From Oscillospiraceae bacterium (GTDB taxonomy: Bacteria > Bacillota > Clostridia > Oscillospirales > Oscillospiraceae): a stretch of 64,000 bases of DNA. The stretch covers positions 52,884 through 116,883 of the forward strand of contig JAFQZI010000093.1 in the NCBI GenBank assembly GCA_017406005.1, in the 5' to 3' direction. The position numbers and the translations under genes were made by a program. Below are positions 18,001-27,627 of this stretch, one piece after another. How positions within the stretch are numbered: position 1 is the first letter of the stretch; the number at the start of each line of letters is the position of its first letter. The notes under the pieces were generated by a model. It worked only from the letters and a program-made list of their open reading frames with translations. It did no database searches and was not told the origin of the DNA.

Positions 18001-18432
18001 GACCGGCAGTCCGATGAAGCTGCCGTGCAGAAAGAGCATCAGAAGAATCTCCGTCGCAGCGGCTTTGTCCTGGGCAGCGACGGCGTGCCCGACGCATGGG
18101 AGACCGGGGAAGAAAAGATCTACAGCCCCCTGAAAACAAAAAAGACCGGTGAAGCCACCGGCGATGCACTTCTGACCGCCGAGGAGATTGGCCTGCTCTT
18201 CAACCACACCGGAATCCGCCTCAATGAAATGGCGGAACTGATCCGCAGTGGCGTCATCACGGCCGATCCCTGCCGCATGGGCAATGACGATCCCTGTTGC
18301 CGCCTCTGCAGCATGAACGGCCTCTGCGGCTTTGAAGACGGCCTGAACGGCGAGGCCTGCAGGCTCCTGCCGGAACGGAAAAAAGAAGCCGTGCTCGAAG
18401 CAATGGGAAAGGAGGCTCTCGCCGATGTCTGA
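15082..18432 (+). CDS. addB: AddB subunit of the AddAB helicase-nuclease
   Basis: AddB (about 1116 residues here) pairs with AddA to process double-strand DNA ends for recombination. Visible parts: a Walker A GKARSGKT at residues 7-14, degenerate helicase body, a RecB-type nuclease with GVADRVDGW and VIDYKTG near residue 907, and the iron-sulphur cysteines. The first cysteine is in FFSCKYAFF near residue 750, and the C-terminal three form C-x2-C-x5-C in CCRLCSMNGLC near residue 1072. ATG at 15082 has GGAG 7 bases upstream; the alternative TTG at 15064 lacks one. The stop overlaps the addA start by 8 bases, indicating coupling. Confidence 0.93.
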   Translation: MLHIITGKARSGKTSSIYSEIHRAVQMQQGGRILLVPEQYSHEAERELCEICGDTLSLYAEVLSFTGLARKVASALGGISVAYLDDGGRTLCMAQAMKLIGSSLEVFCNAAAKPELQRMLIAALDTMKASCITPADLSEAAEHCDEALARKLQDIAAIGEAYETVLGNSQADPGDRLARLAGSIENSSVLANSVVYVDGFIDFTKTELSVLTAMLKKGMDLTVCLTMEKEHTNAEIFALSQHSAGKLEAVAKELGIPVERTHFEEPLASTDPLCLFRENTFAYTGKTFSSDGKIQLFRAENMAAECELAAAKVLELVRDSGCRWRDIAVAIRGFDEYAPLLESTFEDYGIPLFTARRSNLKTRPLPSLISAAYNIIHGGWKCDDVVSYMGTGLTGLTSEECDVLSSYLFLWEPDERAWRRKSPWRQPPDGYGKKQDEKTEARLQEINRLREKLSGPLLQFAKACRAADTVAGQAKALSSLLDRLEISSQLSDKAEQLWNAGRKTDADEYRQLWEVIISALEQSVAVLGDSPMHSEEFARLFLLTISQYDIGLIPASLDAVSAGDFDRMRRRHIRNLLILGANDARLPSLQEETGIFSEEERRLLHRSGTELGTDPDLELWREYTLIYNCISLPTDSLILSYPALDAEGEEARPSLLVTRAERLFNLKTEKANREAAMLCAENPAFRLAAAGKSLHAKAAEAFFLQRDPERLRNVRRAAAEIRLPLSPASVEALYGKKLRLNASRAEKFFSCKYAFFCEHGLQIREHRKAEFSPADYGTFVHFVLQHTLEAVLAGERLQHTDDAAIRALACTFIQQYEEEVLSNFAEKNERFTYLFKRAEEDVLRTVLDTARELRKTSFTPLAFELNFGDRSLFPPLRLKNARDSVLLTGVADRVDGWENNGTVYVRVIDYKTGEKKFSFSDVWYGMSLQLILYLLALEGNPSSAASALKLPQGTKIRPAGAAYQQAKSKFVSLDRQSDEAAVQKEHQKNLRRSGFVLGSDGVPDAWETGEEKIYSPLKTKKTGEATGDALLTAEEIGLLFNHTGIRLNEMAELIRSGVITADPCRMGNDDPCCRLCSMNGLCGFEDGLNGEACRLLPERKKEAVLEAMGKEALADV

Positions 18433-21400
18433 CTTTGTGCCAACCCCTTCTCAAAAAGAAGCGATCGAAGCCCGCGGCGGTGCTCTGCTTGTCTCGGCAG
18501 GCGCCGGCAGCGGGAAGACGAAGGTTCTTACCGAGCGTCTCATGCGCTATATTCTCAATCGTGACCATCCGCAGAGTATTACGGATTTTGTCGTTATCAC
18601 CTTTACAAAGGCCTCCGCTGCCGAGCTCCTCTCGAGGATTACCGCAGAGCTCTCCCGCGCCGAAGCCGACCTGTCGGAGGATCCTTCCATCCCTCCGGCC
18701 TTCCTCGAGCATGTCCGCTGTCAGCAGGTGCTCTGCCACAAGGCGCAGATCGGCACCATTCACCATTTCTGCACCTCCGTCCTGCGGGAATTCGGCCATC
18801 AGCTCGGCCTCGTTTCCGATTTTTCCATCATCACGGACGAGCTCGCCCAATCCATGAAAGAAGAAGCCCTCAACCGTGTCCTCGATGCGAGATACCGGGA
18901 TATGCAGGCTTATCCCGGCTTTGAGAGCCTGGTCAATTCCGTCGGCACCGGCCGGAATGATGACCGCCTCTTTGCCCTTGTCCTCTCCCTCTACGCGAAA
19001 ATGCAGTGCCATCCCCGGCCGGACCGTTGGGCCGAGGCTTGTGTCACCGCGCTCACAAAAGAATATCCGGACGTCGGCTCCACGCCCTGGGGCGAAGAGA
19101 TTCTCTCTTTCGCCCGTTCAGAGGCGGATTACTGGGTCCACGAGCTTGGCCGCCTGATGGCCCTCATTGCGGAGGACGAGGTGGTTTCCAAGGCTTATTT
19201 CGATGGCATTTCCCAGGGGGCGGACGCCGTCAGAGAGCTGGCGAGATGCCTCCGCCGGGGCTGGGAGGCTGCAAGGCAGTGCCCCCCGGTCGCGTTCGGC
19301 AGGCTTTCCGGCGTAAAGAAAGACCATAACCCCGCCCTTGCCGAGCTGGTGAAATCCCGCAGGGATGCCTGCAAAAAGGCGATGGATAAAATCGCTGCCA
19401 TGTTCTATGCCGATTCGGAGTCGATTTCCGCGGAACTGCAGAAAACGGCCCCCTCCATGCAGGCCCTCCTGCAGCTCACGTTTGATTTCGAGAAGCAGTA
19501 TGCGTCTTCCAAGCTGGCCGACGCGCTTCTCGATTATTCCGATCTCGAGCATTACGCCGCCGCTCTCCTCACGGAAGAGGACGGTTCTCCCACTCCCCTT
19601 GCACTTTCCGTCGGCTCCCGCTATACCGAAGTCATGGTCGACGAGTATCAGGACGTCAGCCGTGTGCAGGAAGCCGTCTTCACTGCCGTTTCCGGCGGCG
19701 GCAGCAGGCTTTTCATGGTCGGCGATGTCAAACAGGCCATTTACCGCTTCCGCCTTGCCGATCCTGAAATCTTTAATGAAAAGTACCGTTCCTATCCCCT
19801 CAAATCCGCTGCCCGTCCCGGTGAGCCCGGCAAGATCCTCCTGCGTGAAAACTTCCGCTCCCGGCGTGAAGTGCTCTCCGCCGCGAATGCCGTCTTTTCC
19901 TGCTGTATGACGGAGCAGCTCGGCGACGTTGCTTATGATGATGCCGCCTCACTCATCTTCGGGGCCAAAGGCTATGCGGGCTCTGTTCCTCTCCCCGAGG
20001 TTCACCTCCTTTCGCTCCCGGAGGCGGATGAAAACGGCTTTGTCCCGGATAAAACCGTCTATGAGGCCGAATGCACTGCGGAGAAGATTCTTGCCCTCAT
20101 GCGCTCGGGCACAACGGTTGCCGCCCCCGAGGGCGAGCGGGAGCTCCGCTTTGGGGATATTGCCCTCCTCCTGCGCAATGCAAACACGGTCGGCGGCATA
20201 TACAGCCGGGTCTTTGCCGAGCGGGGAATTCCCGTCGCCGGGGCTTTCAACAGCACCCTTTTCGACACCCGCGAAGGTTCCTTCGTCTTCTCCATGCTTC
20301 AGATTATGGATAACCCGTACAACGAGGTCGCCCTTCTCTCTGTCCTTGCGTCCCCGGCCATCGGCTTTTCCGGGGATGAGCTGGCAGCCATCCGCGCGGC
20401 CGACAAAGAGTCCGGCTTTTATGCGGCACTGAAGCTTTATTCCGCCCAAAACCCCAAAGCCCGGCAGTTCCTCGCCCTGCTCGATGCCTTCCGCTCCGCC
20501 GCGCCGGATCTGACTGCCGAAAAAATCATCCGCATGATCCTTTACCGCACGGACATCCTGGCTGTCTGCAGCGCCATGCCGGACAGCGAGAGGCGTCTCT
20601 CCAATCTGATGCAGATGCTCACCCTCGCGACCCGCTTTGAAAAAAACGGAACCCACGGCCTGCACCGCTTTGTCCGTTATCTCGAAAAACAGAAGAAAAA
20701 GGAATCATCCCTTCCCACCCGGGAGGGGGAGGGCTCCGCTGTTCAACTTATGAGCATCCATTACGCGAAAGGGCTGGAATTCCCCGTGGTTTTCCTCTGT
20801 GATACCGCGCGGCGCTTCAACCTGCAGGATACGCTTGAACCCGTCCTCGTCCACCCGGAGCTCGGCCTCGGCCCGAAGCTTGTGGACAATAAGCTCCTCG
20901 TGCAGTATCCCACCCTTGCACGCAAAGCCATTGCTCTCCGCATCAGGCGCGAAACCTTGTCCGAAGAGCTCCGCCTCCTCTACGTCGCCTTTACCAGGGC
21001 CAGAGAGCGGCTTTATATCTCTGCCGTCGTGGACGATGCCGAAGCCTTCCTCGAAAAGCAGAAGAGCTTTGCCCCCCTCCCCGGCGAGCGCGCCGAGCCG
21101 GAAGCCCTGGCCTCTGCCCACACTCCCATCGAGTGGATCACCATCGCCGCCCTTGCAGACCGCAGTGCCAATCTCTCCCTCTCCTGCGATAGCCCGCAGC
21201 CCCTCTTTGAGCCGGAAGCCCCCTCGGAGCAGCAGTTCACCGCTTCCGAGGCCGAAGTGCTTGCCCTTTCCCGCAGCCTCTCCTGGTCTTACCCCGACCC
21301 TCTTTCTTCAACCCTTCCCTCAAAGGTCACCGCCACGGAACTGAAAAATCTGAAACCGTCGGAAGACCCCGAATCCCTTCTCCTTGTTTCCTCCTCTTCC

Positions 21401-21985
21401 TCTAAACGCTCTTTCCGTGTGCCCGATTTCACCCTGGCGGACAAGCAGTTCACCGCCACCGAAAGGGGCATCGCCACCCACCTTGCGCTCCAGTATATCG
21501 ACCTCTCCTTCGCTTCCGACCCCGAGGGCGTCCGCCGGGAGGTTGCCCGCCTTGAAACTCAGAAGTTCCTCTCCCCCCGGCAGGCATCCGCAGTCAACCA
21601 GTCCGCCATCGTCCGCCTCTTCCGCTCTGACCTCGGCCACCGGATTCTCACCGCGGAAAAACTCCACCGTGAATTCCGCTTCTCCCTCCTTTGCACCGGC
21701 AGAGAACTCCTCAACATTCCCTCGGACGAAAAAATCCTCCTCCAGGGCGTGGTCGACTGCTGCCTCGAATTCCCCGATGGCCTTGTCATCATCGACTACA
21801 AAACCGACTTCGTCCGTACCGATGAAGATATCTCTCTAAAGTGTGAACATTACAGCAGCCAGATCCGCGCCTACTCCCTCGCCCTTTCCCGTATCTTCAG
21901 GAAACCGGTCAAAGAGACTATCTTCTATTTCCTCTCCTGCGACCGCGCCGCTGTGACTTCATCGAACAATAGAGAACAAAACTGA
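18425..21985 (+). CDS. addA: AddA subunit of the AddAB helicase-nuclease
   Basis: This 1186-residue UvrD/Rep superfamily 1 helicase with a C-terminal RecB-type nuclease unwinds and degrades DNA ends until Chi regulation. Walker A SAGAGSGKT is at residues 24-32, the Walker B/DExx segment MVDEYQDV near 403, followed by VGDVKQAIYRF (motif III). Further motifs are MSIHYAKGLEFPVVF and LLYVAFTRARERL near 860. The nuclease active site IIDYKTD is near residue 1122. The length is typical. It overlaps addB by 8 bases. No separate promoter is needed or seen. Confidence 0.95.
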   Translation: MSDFVPTPSQKEAIEARGGALLVSAGAGSGKTKVLTERLMRYILNRDHPQSITDFVVITFTKASAAELLSRITAELSRAEADLSEDPSIPPAFLEHVRCQQVLCHKAQIGTIHHFCTSVLREFGHQLGLVSDFSIITDELAQSMKEEALNRVLDARYRDMQAYPGFESLVNSVGTGRNDDRLFALVLSLYAKMQCHPRPDRWAEACVTALTKEYPDVGSTPWGEEILSFARSEADYWVHELGRLMALIAEDEVVSKAYFDGISQGADAVRELARCLRRGWEAARQCPPVAFGRLSGVKKDHNPALAELVKSRRDACKKAMDKIAAMFYADSESISAELQKTAPSMQALLQLTFDFEKQYASSKLADALLDYSDLEHYAAALLTEEDGSPTPLALSVGSRYTEVMVDEYQDVSRVQEAVFTAVSGGGSRLFMVGDVKQAIYRFRLADPEIFNEKYRSYPLKSAARPGEPGKILLRENFRSRREVLSAANAVFSCCMTEQLGDVAYDDAASLIFGAKGYAGSVPLPEVHLLSLPEADENGFVPDKTVYEAECTAEKILALMRSGTTVAAPEGERELRFGDIALLLRNANTVGGIYSRVFAERGIPVAGAFNSTLFDTREGSFVFSMLQIMDNPYNEVALLSVLASPAIGFSGDELAAIRAADKESGFYAALKLYSAQNPKARQFLALLDAFRSAAPDLTAEKIIRMILYRTDILAVCSAMPDSERRLSNLMQMLTLATRFEKNGTHGLHRFVRYLEKQKKKESSLPTREGEGSAVQLMSIHYAKGLEFPVVFLCDTARRFNLQDTLEPVLVHPELGLGPKLVDNKLLVQYPTLARKAIALRIRRETLSEELRLLYVAFTRARERLYISAVVDDAEAFLEKQKSFAPLPGERAEPEALASAHTPIEWITIAALADRSANLSLSCDSPQPLFEPEAPSEQQFTASEAEVLALSRSLSWSYPDPLSSTLPSKVTATELKNLKPSEDPESLLLVSSSSSKRSFRVPDFTLADKQFTATERGIATHLALQYIDLSFASDPEGVRREVARLETQKFLSPRQASAVNQSAIVRLFRSDLGHRILTAEKLHREFRFSLLCTGRELLNIPSDEKILLQGVVDCCLEFPDGLVIIDYKTDFVRTDEDISLKCEHYSSQIRAYSLALSRIFRKPVKETIFYFLSCDRAAVTSSNNREQN

Positions 21986-22035
21986 CAGGTTTAAACAAAA
22001 AGAACATACACTACCAAAATATAACATCAACTAAC

Positions 22036-22068
22036 AAAAAAAGAGACGTGCATAAAAACACGTCTCTT
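22036..22068 (-). terminator. rho-independent terminator of rpmE
   Basis: AAGAGACGTG (22041-22050) pairs with CACGTCTCTT (22059-22068), a perfect 10-bp stem with an 8-base loop. On the minus strand it is followed by a run of seven T. It may also help terminate addA from the other side, though the T-run there is poor. Confidence 0.88.
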
Positions 22069-22091
22069 AAAAACTGCAAATCCGAAAGAAA

Positions 22092-22292
22092 TTACTTGAT
22101 GCCGTACTTCTTGTTGAATTTATCAACACGGCCGCTCGTGTCGACGAGCTTCTGCTTGCCCGTGTAGAACGGGTGGCACTTGGAGCAGATTTCGACAGAG
22201 ATATTCTGCTTTGTGCTGCCGGTTTCGTAAACAGCACCGCATGCACACTTTATAACAGTGGGTTTGTAGTTTGGATGAATGCCTTCCTTCAT
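22092..22292 (-). CDS. rpmE: 50S ribosomal protein L31, zinc-binding type
   Basis: A 66-residue ribosomal protein of the large subunit. It is the zinc (C+) form: CACG near residues 16-19 and [12 protein letters not shown] near 35-46 supply the four cysteines. The C-terminal [15 protein letters not shown] is characteristic. The ATG at 22292 is preferred over a TTG three codons upstream because AGGAG abuts the TTG directly. It stands alone with promoter and terminator. Confidence 0.96.
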   Translation of the reverse strand: MKEGIHPNYKPTVIKCACGAVYETGSTKQNISVEICSKCHPFYTGKQKLVDTSGRVDKFNKKYGIK

Positions 22293-22361
22293 AATGTTCA
22301 ACTCCTAATCATGTGCTGTCTTGATTGTGCCTGAAAAGGCATAGTTACAAGACGCTCGCTT

Positions 22362-22390
22362 ATATTATCACAGCGGAAGAGTGAATGCAA
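22362..22390 (-). promoter_or_regulatory. probable sigma-A promoter of rpmE
   Basis: On the minus strand TTGCAT (22385-22390) and TAATAT (22362-22367) are 17 bases apart. The -10 deviates from consensus, and the leader to the start codon is about 70 bases. Confidence 0.6.
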
Positions 22391-22429
22391 GGGGAAAATA
22401 TACAGTTGAGAAACTTTTTCAGAATTTTC

Positions 22430-23740
22430 TCAGTTGAGGAAATCTTTCAGTTTTTTGCTTCTGGAAGGATGACGGAGCTTTCGAAGTGCTTTCGCTTCGA
22501 TCTGACGGATACGTTCACGTGTGACGTTGAATTCTTTCCCGACTTCTTCCAGGGTGCGGGTGCGGCCGTCGACGATACCGAAACGGAGTTCAAGGACTTT
22601 CTTTTCACGTGGGGCAAGGGTATCGAGAACTTCTTCGAGCTGCTCACGGAGGAGGGAGAAAGAGGCGGCTTCGGCAGGTTCGGAAGCATCTTCATCCGGA
22701 ATAAAATCACCCAGGTGGGAGTCTTCCTCTTCACCGATCGGCGTTTCAAGAGTAACGGGTTCCTGTGCAATCTTTAAGATATCGCGGACCTTATCAATAG
22801 GCATGTCCATTTCCGCTGCAATTTCTTCCGCAGTCGGATCATGGCCAAGCTCCTGCAGCAGCTGGCGGGAAACACGGATCGTTTTGTTGATGGTTTCCAC
22901 CATATGCACAGGGATACGGATGGTGCGGGCCTGATCGGCAATGGCTCTCGTAATTGCCTGGCGAATCCACCAGGTGGCGTAGGTCGAAAACTTATACCCT
23001 TTGGTGTAATCGAACTTCTCCACTGCCTTGATCAGGCCGAGGTTGCCCTCCTGGATCAGGTCAAGGAAAAGCATCCCGCGTCCGACGTAGCGCTTCGCGA
23101 TAGAGACAACGAGACGGAGGTTGGCTTCTGTCATGCGCTGCTTGGCAACTTCGTCTCCGTCTGCCATGCGTGTTGCAAGATCGACTTCCTCCTCAGGAGT
23201 GAGCAGAGGAACTTTTCCGATCTCTTTGAGGTACATGCGGACAGGATCGTCGGTAGAAAAAGTATCAGCCAGAGAATCCGGATCGGCATTGAGTTCTTCT
23301 TCCGTGACCTCTTCAATTTCGGCAATCTCTTCTATTTCAGGGAGAAGGTCATCATCGAGCGGGGGCAGAATGTCCGCATCGGGAATGTCTATGTCGATAT
23401 TGTTTGTTTCCAGATCTTCATAAAACTTATCGAGGGCTTCTTCGGAAAGACCCAGTTTATCAAGAACCTTCAGATCATTCTGTGTCAGCTTGCCATTCTT
23501 TCTGCCCTTTTTCATCAGAGCTTCGATCTGCTCTTCAGGCGTTTTAGCAGGCTTTTTCATTTTCGCCGAGCGCGGCACTGCAATTCTGACACCTTCTTCA
23601 TCAATGACGTCATCCAGGTCGGAATGACCGGCTGCATCCTCTGCGAGAAGTGCATCTGCCGCGGCGGAAAGCTCTTCGGGGGTCATTGTTTCATAAGTTT
23701 TGGTTTCTTCTGACTCTGTTTTTTCTTTTTTTGTGCTCAT
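22430..23740 (-). CDS. rpoD: primary RNA polymerase sigma factor
   Basis: A 436-residue sigma-70 housekeeping factor (SigA). An acidic N-terminal region 1.1-like part precedes region 1.2 ([14 protein letters not shown]). Region 2 contains [20 protein letters not shown] and [20 protein letters not shown], and region 3 contains [11 protein letters not shown]. Region 4 has the helix-turn-helix [20 protein letters not shown] and ends in [13 protein letters not shown]. The ATG overlaps the dnaG stop (ATGA), consistent with the classic dgt-dnaG-rpoD macromolecular operon of Clostridia. The 17-base-spaced promoters elsewhere in this window fit this factor. Confidence 0.96.
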   Translation of the reverse strand: MSTKKEKTESEETKTYETMTPEELSAAADALLAEDAAGHSDLDDVIDEEGVRIAVPRSAKMKKPAKTPEEQIEALMKKGRKNGKLTQNDLKVLDKLGLSEEALDKFYEDLETNNIDIDIPDADILPPLDDDLLPEIEEIAEIEEVTEEELNADPDSLADTFSTDDPVRMYLKEIGKVPLLTPEEEVDLATRMADGDEVAKQRMTEANLRLVVSIAKRYVGRGMLFLDLIQEGNLGLIKAVEKFDYTKGYKFSTYATWWIRQAITRAIADQARTIRIPVHMVETINKTIRVSRQLLQELGHDPTAEEIAAEMDMPIDKVRDILKIAQEPVTLETPIGEEEDSHLGDFIPDEDASEPAEAASFSLLREQLEEVLDTLAPREKKVLELRFGIVDGRTRTLEEVGKEFNVTRERIRQIEAKALRKLRHPSRSKKLKDFLN

Positions 23741-25479
23741 GATCGATATCCTTTCCCGCTGTTTTTCAGCTGATCTGCAAGAGAGCGAAGGTCAGGAGCA
23801 TTCCGGGACAGCTCCTGCTGCTTTTTGATAGTTTGAATATAATCCTGTAAGGTGTTTTTAGCGTTGGAAAGATTTTCCGGTTTGTTTATAATGCTGATGA
23901 GAAGATTCATTTCGGAAGGGGAAAGAACCTCGCTCAGCACAGTTGTATTTACGGCTTTGTTTGAATGGATGCGTTCCAGGAGAAGGGAATACAGGTGTCC
24001 CAGAGCATTCGATGTAAAATCGGCACTGCTGACAGAAGACTCCGCATCACCGGCAAGCGAAGGCTCCAGATAGAGGAGTCGGATAATTCCTTCTTCGGCT
24101 GTGGCAGAAGGAAGGTTTTCATATTTCACAGCTCTGTCCGGCGGCTGTGCAGCATTAATCGGCCTGCTGCTGCGCTCGGCTTCGCGTCGTGCTCCGGAAA
24201 GCAGACGCCTGCGCTGCTGAGAGACTTCTTTCGATACGGCGTCGGCCGGGATGCCCGCCAATTCCGCGACACGGACTGCATATACCTGCCGTTCCACACT
24301 GCCGGGAAAAGAAGCAATCAGCTTTGTGGCCTCGCGCAGAAAGTCAACCTTCTGTTCGGGGACAGTGAGATTATACTTCTTTTCAATGTTCAGGAGGCGG
24401 TAGTCAATCTGGGATTCCGATCTGTCAATCAAATTCTGAAAAGCATCGGCGCCTCGTGCTTTGATGTACTCATCGGGATCTTTAGCCCCTTCCCAGCGAA
24501 GGACCTTGACTTTCACATCGAGTTTTTCCAGAATGTCTATGGCACGCTGGGATGCTTTCAGACCGGCTCCGTCGTTGTCATATGCGAGGACGACTTCTTT
24601 TTTATACCGAGACAGGAGCTGCGCCTGTTCTTTTGTGAGAGAAGTTCCCAGAGAGGCGACTGCACTGTCAAAACCCGCCTGATGCAGGCTGACGACATCT
24701 ACGTTTCCCTCAACAAGGATCATATAATCCCGCTTACTTTTCCTGGCAAGATTCAGGCCGAAAAGAAGCCTGCCCTTGGAGAAGACCGGGGTATCCCGTG
24801 TGTTGAGATATTTCGGCTCGCCTTCCCCGACGATCCTGCCGGAGAACCCGGTTACATTCCCGCGGACATCGATCACGGGGAACATCAGACGGTTGCGAAA
24901 TGTGGAATAGGTCCCTCCCTTGCTGCCGGGACGGATTAGGTCCGCATCGGAAAGCTCACGGATGGAAAAGCCTTTGGCAAGCATTGCCTTTTCAAAGGCG
25001 TCATAACTGTCCGGGGCGTAACCGAGGCCGAAAGAAGTTGCCGTTTTACGGGAAATCTGCCTCTTGTTAACATAATCTCGAGCTGCAGCCCCGATGGGAG
25101 CATTGAGCTGTTCATGAAAATAGTGAGCTGCAGCCTTGTTCACTTCATAGATGCGAGCCCGCCTGCGGGACTGGGTATCATTTTCCTGCTCAGGGACAGG
25201 AATTCCCGCCCGCTTGGCGAGGCGCTCTACAGCTTCTGAAAAGGTAAGCTGGTCTATCTCCATGATAAAATTGATAACGCCTCCGCCTTTGCCGCAGCCG
25301 AAACAGTAATAGATCTGCTTGTCCGGCGAGACGGAAAAACTCGGCGTTTTTTCATTATGAAAGGGACAGAGGCCAAAGTAGTTGGCGCCGCTCCGCTTCC
25401 CGAGGGAAACATATTCCGAGACGACGTCAACGATGTCATTCCGATCGGCGAGCTCTGTCAGAAAAGCTTCACTATACAT
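23737..25479 (-). CDS. dnaG: DNA primase
   Basis: This 580-residue enzyme makes RNA primers at the replication fork. The CHC2 zinc site is seen as C38, H41, C59 and C62 ([14 protein letters not shown] and [11 protein letters not shown]). The catalytic RNAP core follows, with a TOPRIM domain containing [15 protein letters not shown] and [11 protein letters not shown]. The C-terminal helicase-binding domain is weakly conserved, as is common. It starts one base after the dgt stop and its stop overlaps the rpoD start, so all three genes are coupled. Confidence 0.95.
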   Translation of the reverse strand: MYSEAFLTELADRNDIVDVVSEYVSLGKRSGANYFGLCPFHNEKTPSFSVSPDKQIYYCFGCGKGGGVINFIMEIDQLTFSEAVERLAKRAGIPVPEQENDTQSRRRARIYEVNKAAAHYFHEQLNAPIGAAARDYVNKRQISRKTATSFGLGYAPDSYDAFEKAMLAKGFSIRELSDADLIRPGSKGGTYSTFRNRLMFPVIDVRGNVTGFSGRIVGEGEPKYLNTRDTPVFSKGRLLFGLNLARKSKRDYMILVEGNVDVVSLHQAGFDSAVASLGTSLTKEQAQLLSRYKKEVVLAYDNDGAGLKASQRAIDILEKLDVKVKVLRWEGAKDPDEYIKARGADAFQNLIDRSESQIDYRLLNIEKKYNLTVPEQKVDFLREATKLIASFPGSVERQVYAVRVAELAGIPADAVSKEVSQQRRRLLSGARREAERSSRPINAAQPPDRAVKYENLPSATAEEGIIRLLYLEPSLAGDAESSVSSADFTSNALGHLYSLLLERIHSNKAVNTTVLSEVLSPSEMNLLISIINKPENLSNAKNTLQDYIQTIKKQQELSRNAPDLRSLADQLKNSGKGYRS

Positions 25480-25480
25480 T

Positions 25481-26485
25481 TCACTTCACCGTCCAGGCAA
25501 ACGGAATGAACAGCTCACTGTACTTTTCCATGGCATATCCGTCTGTCATGCCGGAAATATAGTCACAGGCTGCCCGCTGAGGGCTTTCCAGCAGGGCAAT
25601 GGCGGCATATTCCTCCGGGAGGGAACCGGGATCGGAAGCATAATAGTGAAAGAGCTTTTCGATAACTCCGTCCACTTTGCTTTCCTCGCTTTTGGCAACA
25701 GGATTTACATAGATGTCGGAATACATATAGGCATGGAAGAACTCAAAAGTTTCCTGCATATGGGGAGAAAAGGAGATCTTTCCTCCTTTGCTGTTCTCAA
25801 CAAGATCCTTCACGAATGTGTTAATACGCTCACTGTTGCGGGAGCCGCATTCTTCCCGGATCCGCTCCGGAACGTCATATTCGGTGATGATTCCCGCACG
25901 GATTGAATCATCCAGATCGTGATTGATATAAGCGATTCTGTCACTCAACCGGACAACAGTGGCCTCACAGGTATCATCCGGGGCACCATGCGTATGATTG
26001 AGAATGCCCATCCGGGTTTCATAGCACAGATTGAGGCCGTGGCCGTCTTTTTCAAGATAATCAACAACACGCAGGCTCTGCTCGTAATGCTTGAACCCAC
26101 TATCAAATATGTGGTTCAATGCCCGTTCTCCTGCATGGCCGAAAGGTGTATGACCGAGATCATGGCCGAGAGCAATCGCTTCAACGAGGTCTTCATTCAG
26201 GCGCAGTGCTCTTGCGACTGTTCTCGCAAGGCGGCTGACCTCCAGCGTGTGGGTGAGGCGTGTGCGGTAATGATCGCCCTCGGGCTGGAGGAATACCTGC
26301 GTTTTATGTTTGAGGCGACGAAAAGACTTGGAGTGAGTAATACGGTCTATATCCCGCTGGAAACAGGTGCGAATCGTGCATTCCTCTTCTTCAACGCGGC
26401 GTCCGCGGGACGAATCTGCAAGAACACCATAGGGGCCGACCAGAATGTGCTCCAGTTTTTCCCGCTCTTCTCTGGGACAAGACAT
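25481..26485 (-). CDS. dgt: dGTP triphosphohydrolase-like HD protein
   Basis: A 334-residue HD-superfamily metal-dependent phosphohydrolase of the Dgt family, which releases triphosphate from dNTPs. Metal ligands are visible in RLTHTLEVSRLA (first His) and ALGHDLGHTPFGH (the HD pair), with a later aspartate in VRLSDRIAYINHDLDD. The short (about 335 residue) form is the usual Gram-positive Dgt-like protein. ATG at 26485 follows GGAGGG. It heads the dgt-dnaG-rpoD operon, linking nucleotide pool control with replication and transcription. Confidence 0.92.
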   Translation of the reverse strand: MSCPREEREKLEHILVGPYGVLADSSRGRRVEEEECTIRTCFQRDIDRITHSKSFRRLKHKTQVFLQPEGDHYRTRLTHTLEVSRLARTVARALRLNEDLVEAIALGHDLGHTPFGHAGERALNHIFDSGFKHYEQSLRVVDYLEKDGHGLNLCYETRMGILNHTHGAPDDTCEATVVRLSDRIAYINHDLDDSIRAGIITEYDVPERIREECGSRNSERINTFVKDLVENSKGGKISFSPHMQETFEFFHAYMYSDIYVNPVAKSEESKVDGVIEKLFHYYASDPGSLPEEYAAIALLESPQRAACDYISGMTDGYAMEKYSELFIPFAWTVK

Positions 26486-26673
26486 CTCACACCCTCCTTC
26501 CGTTGACGGTTGATGAACGCTTTCTGAATATCTTATACGGGATAAAAATAAAAATTACTTTATTTAATTGAAAAATATTTTTGAATTATGTAAAGAAACA
26601 ATTGCCTGTGTGACAGATGTGTGATACTTTATCTGATAGAATATGCACACAAAAAAACAAAGGAGGCATAAAA

Positions 26674-26967
26674 ATGGACGAACTGAAAAAAATAAACGAT
26701 CAGGAGCTTGAAGAAGTAGTCGGAGGATTCCAGAATCAGGATGGAAGCTGGAGAATTGTCGCAGGCCTGCAGACCGGATGGCTTGCCATGCGCACGGCTC
26801 CGACCTATGATTACAGCAACGAGATGAGAGGCAATGAGCTCTATAACGGAGATCGGGTTCAGGTTCTCAGTGCGCCTGTAATCGGAAGCGATAACCGCAC
26901 CTATATTCTGGTGTATTCGCCTAAGACGGGAGCCCGCGGATACGTAAATGCAAGCTTTCTGAGATAA
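26674..26967 (+). CDS. double-glycine leader peptide fused to an SH3-like domain
   Basis: The start at 26674 follows AAAGGAGG with ideal spacing; the frame extends further upstream without a ribosome site. The 97-residue product opens with MDELKKINDQELEEVVGG, a clear class II bacteriocin-type leader with Gly-Gly at 17-18. The 79-residue remainder has SH3b features: LAMRTAPTYDYSNEM, then GNELYNGDRVQVLS, then YILVYSPK...RGYVNASFL. Known family logic: such leaders are cut by a C39 peptidase-ABC exporter while the cargo is secreted, and SH3b domains often bind cell wall. No exporter is adjacent. A strong terminator follows directly. It could be a wall-targeted bacteriocin-like protein or a secreted binding protein. 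Confidence 0.72.
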   Translation: MDELKKINDQELEEVVGGFQNQDGSWRIVAGLQTGWLAMRTAPTYDYSNEMRGNELYNGDRVQVLSAPVIGSDNRTYILVYSPKTGARGYVNASFLR

Positions 26968-26983
26968 TCTTTCAATCAAATAT

Positions 26984-27547
26984 CTACTTTTGGAGCCGCT
27001 TTCGGACATAATCGAAAGCGGCTTTTTCTCCGTCTTCTTTCAGAATTATCAGCATCTTTTCAATTTCAGCTGCTGTTTTCGGATGGATCAGGATACCCAT
27101 TTCATGTGAAGTATAGTACGCAAGAGGAGCGCCGTCAAAATAGTTTTCGCCGAGATAGACTTTGCTGGCTGCAATGCGGTCACAGAACATTTCGGCAATA
27201 AAGCGGATCGGCATCGGATTCCCGCCATAGACCCAGGTTCCGTCCGGTTCCTGCCGATAATCCACCCAGTATTCCAGATGGTGCCGGTTTCTCCCTTTGT
27301 GATGAAGCCAGGCCAAGGTGATGCCTGTTTCATTCCGCTCTGCATCATTCGGACTCCTGTCACCCTGGTAATATTTCGCGCCGAGCCAGAATTCTATGGG
27401 AGAATATTTGCTGAGATCGTGCGTCAAACCCTGCCATACCAGCCCCAACCGCCAGCAGTACCGACAGACAAGATGGCGGTGCCGTGTGATGGTGATGAAG
27501 TGTTTCAGCGGGTGAAGTTTATTTGGTTTTTTGTTTATTGAACGCAT
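26984..27547 (-). CDS. DUF5662 family protein
   Basis: A protein of about 187 residues found widely in Firmicutes and phages, function unknown. The conserved histidine-rich pattern is present: LTHDLSKYSPIEFWLGAKYY near residue 42, WLHHKGRNRHHLEYWVDY near 80, and the later CDRIAASKVYLGENY. The HD..K and HHKGRNRHH clusters suggest a metal-binding hydrolase-like site (inference). ATG at 27547 is my choice; a TTG three codons upstream is possible and the ribosome site (AGGG) is poor for both. The last codons overlap the terminator of the convergent SH3-peptide gene. Confidence 0.8.
   Translation of the reverse strand: MRSINKKPNKLHPLKHFITITRHRHLVCRYCWRLGLVWQGLTHDLSKYSPIEFWLGAKYYQGDRSPNDAERNETGITLAWLHHKGRNRHHLEYWVDYRQEPDGTWVYGGNPMPIRFIAEMFCDRIAASKVYLGENYFDGAPLAYYTSHEMGILIHPKTAAEIEKMLIILKEDGEKAAFDYVRKRLQK
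26994..27027 (+). terminator. terminator of the GG-leader gene, overlapping the DUF5662 3' end
   Basis: AGCCGCTTTCG (26994-27004) pairs with CGAAAGCGGCT (27013-27023), a perfect 11-bp stem with an 8-base loop and T-tract. It sits inside the last codons of the convergent DUF5662 gene. Confidence 0.9.
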
Positions 27548-27627
27548 TGCAGACAAAATCCCTACCTTGAATAAAGTGGTTTTGAAAGTATATCATGGAA
27601 AAAAGAAAAAAGAAAGAAATTGTTTCC

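Noticed and set aside
22302-22360. Riboswitch or autoregulatory leader before rpmE
   Set aside because: Only a 4-bp stem (TGCC/GGCA) is visible; too small to support a regulatory RNA.
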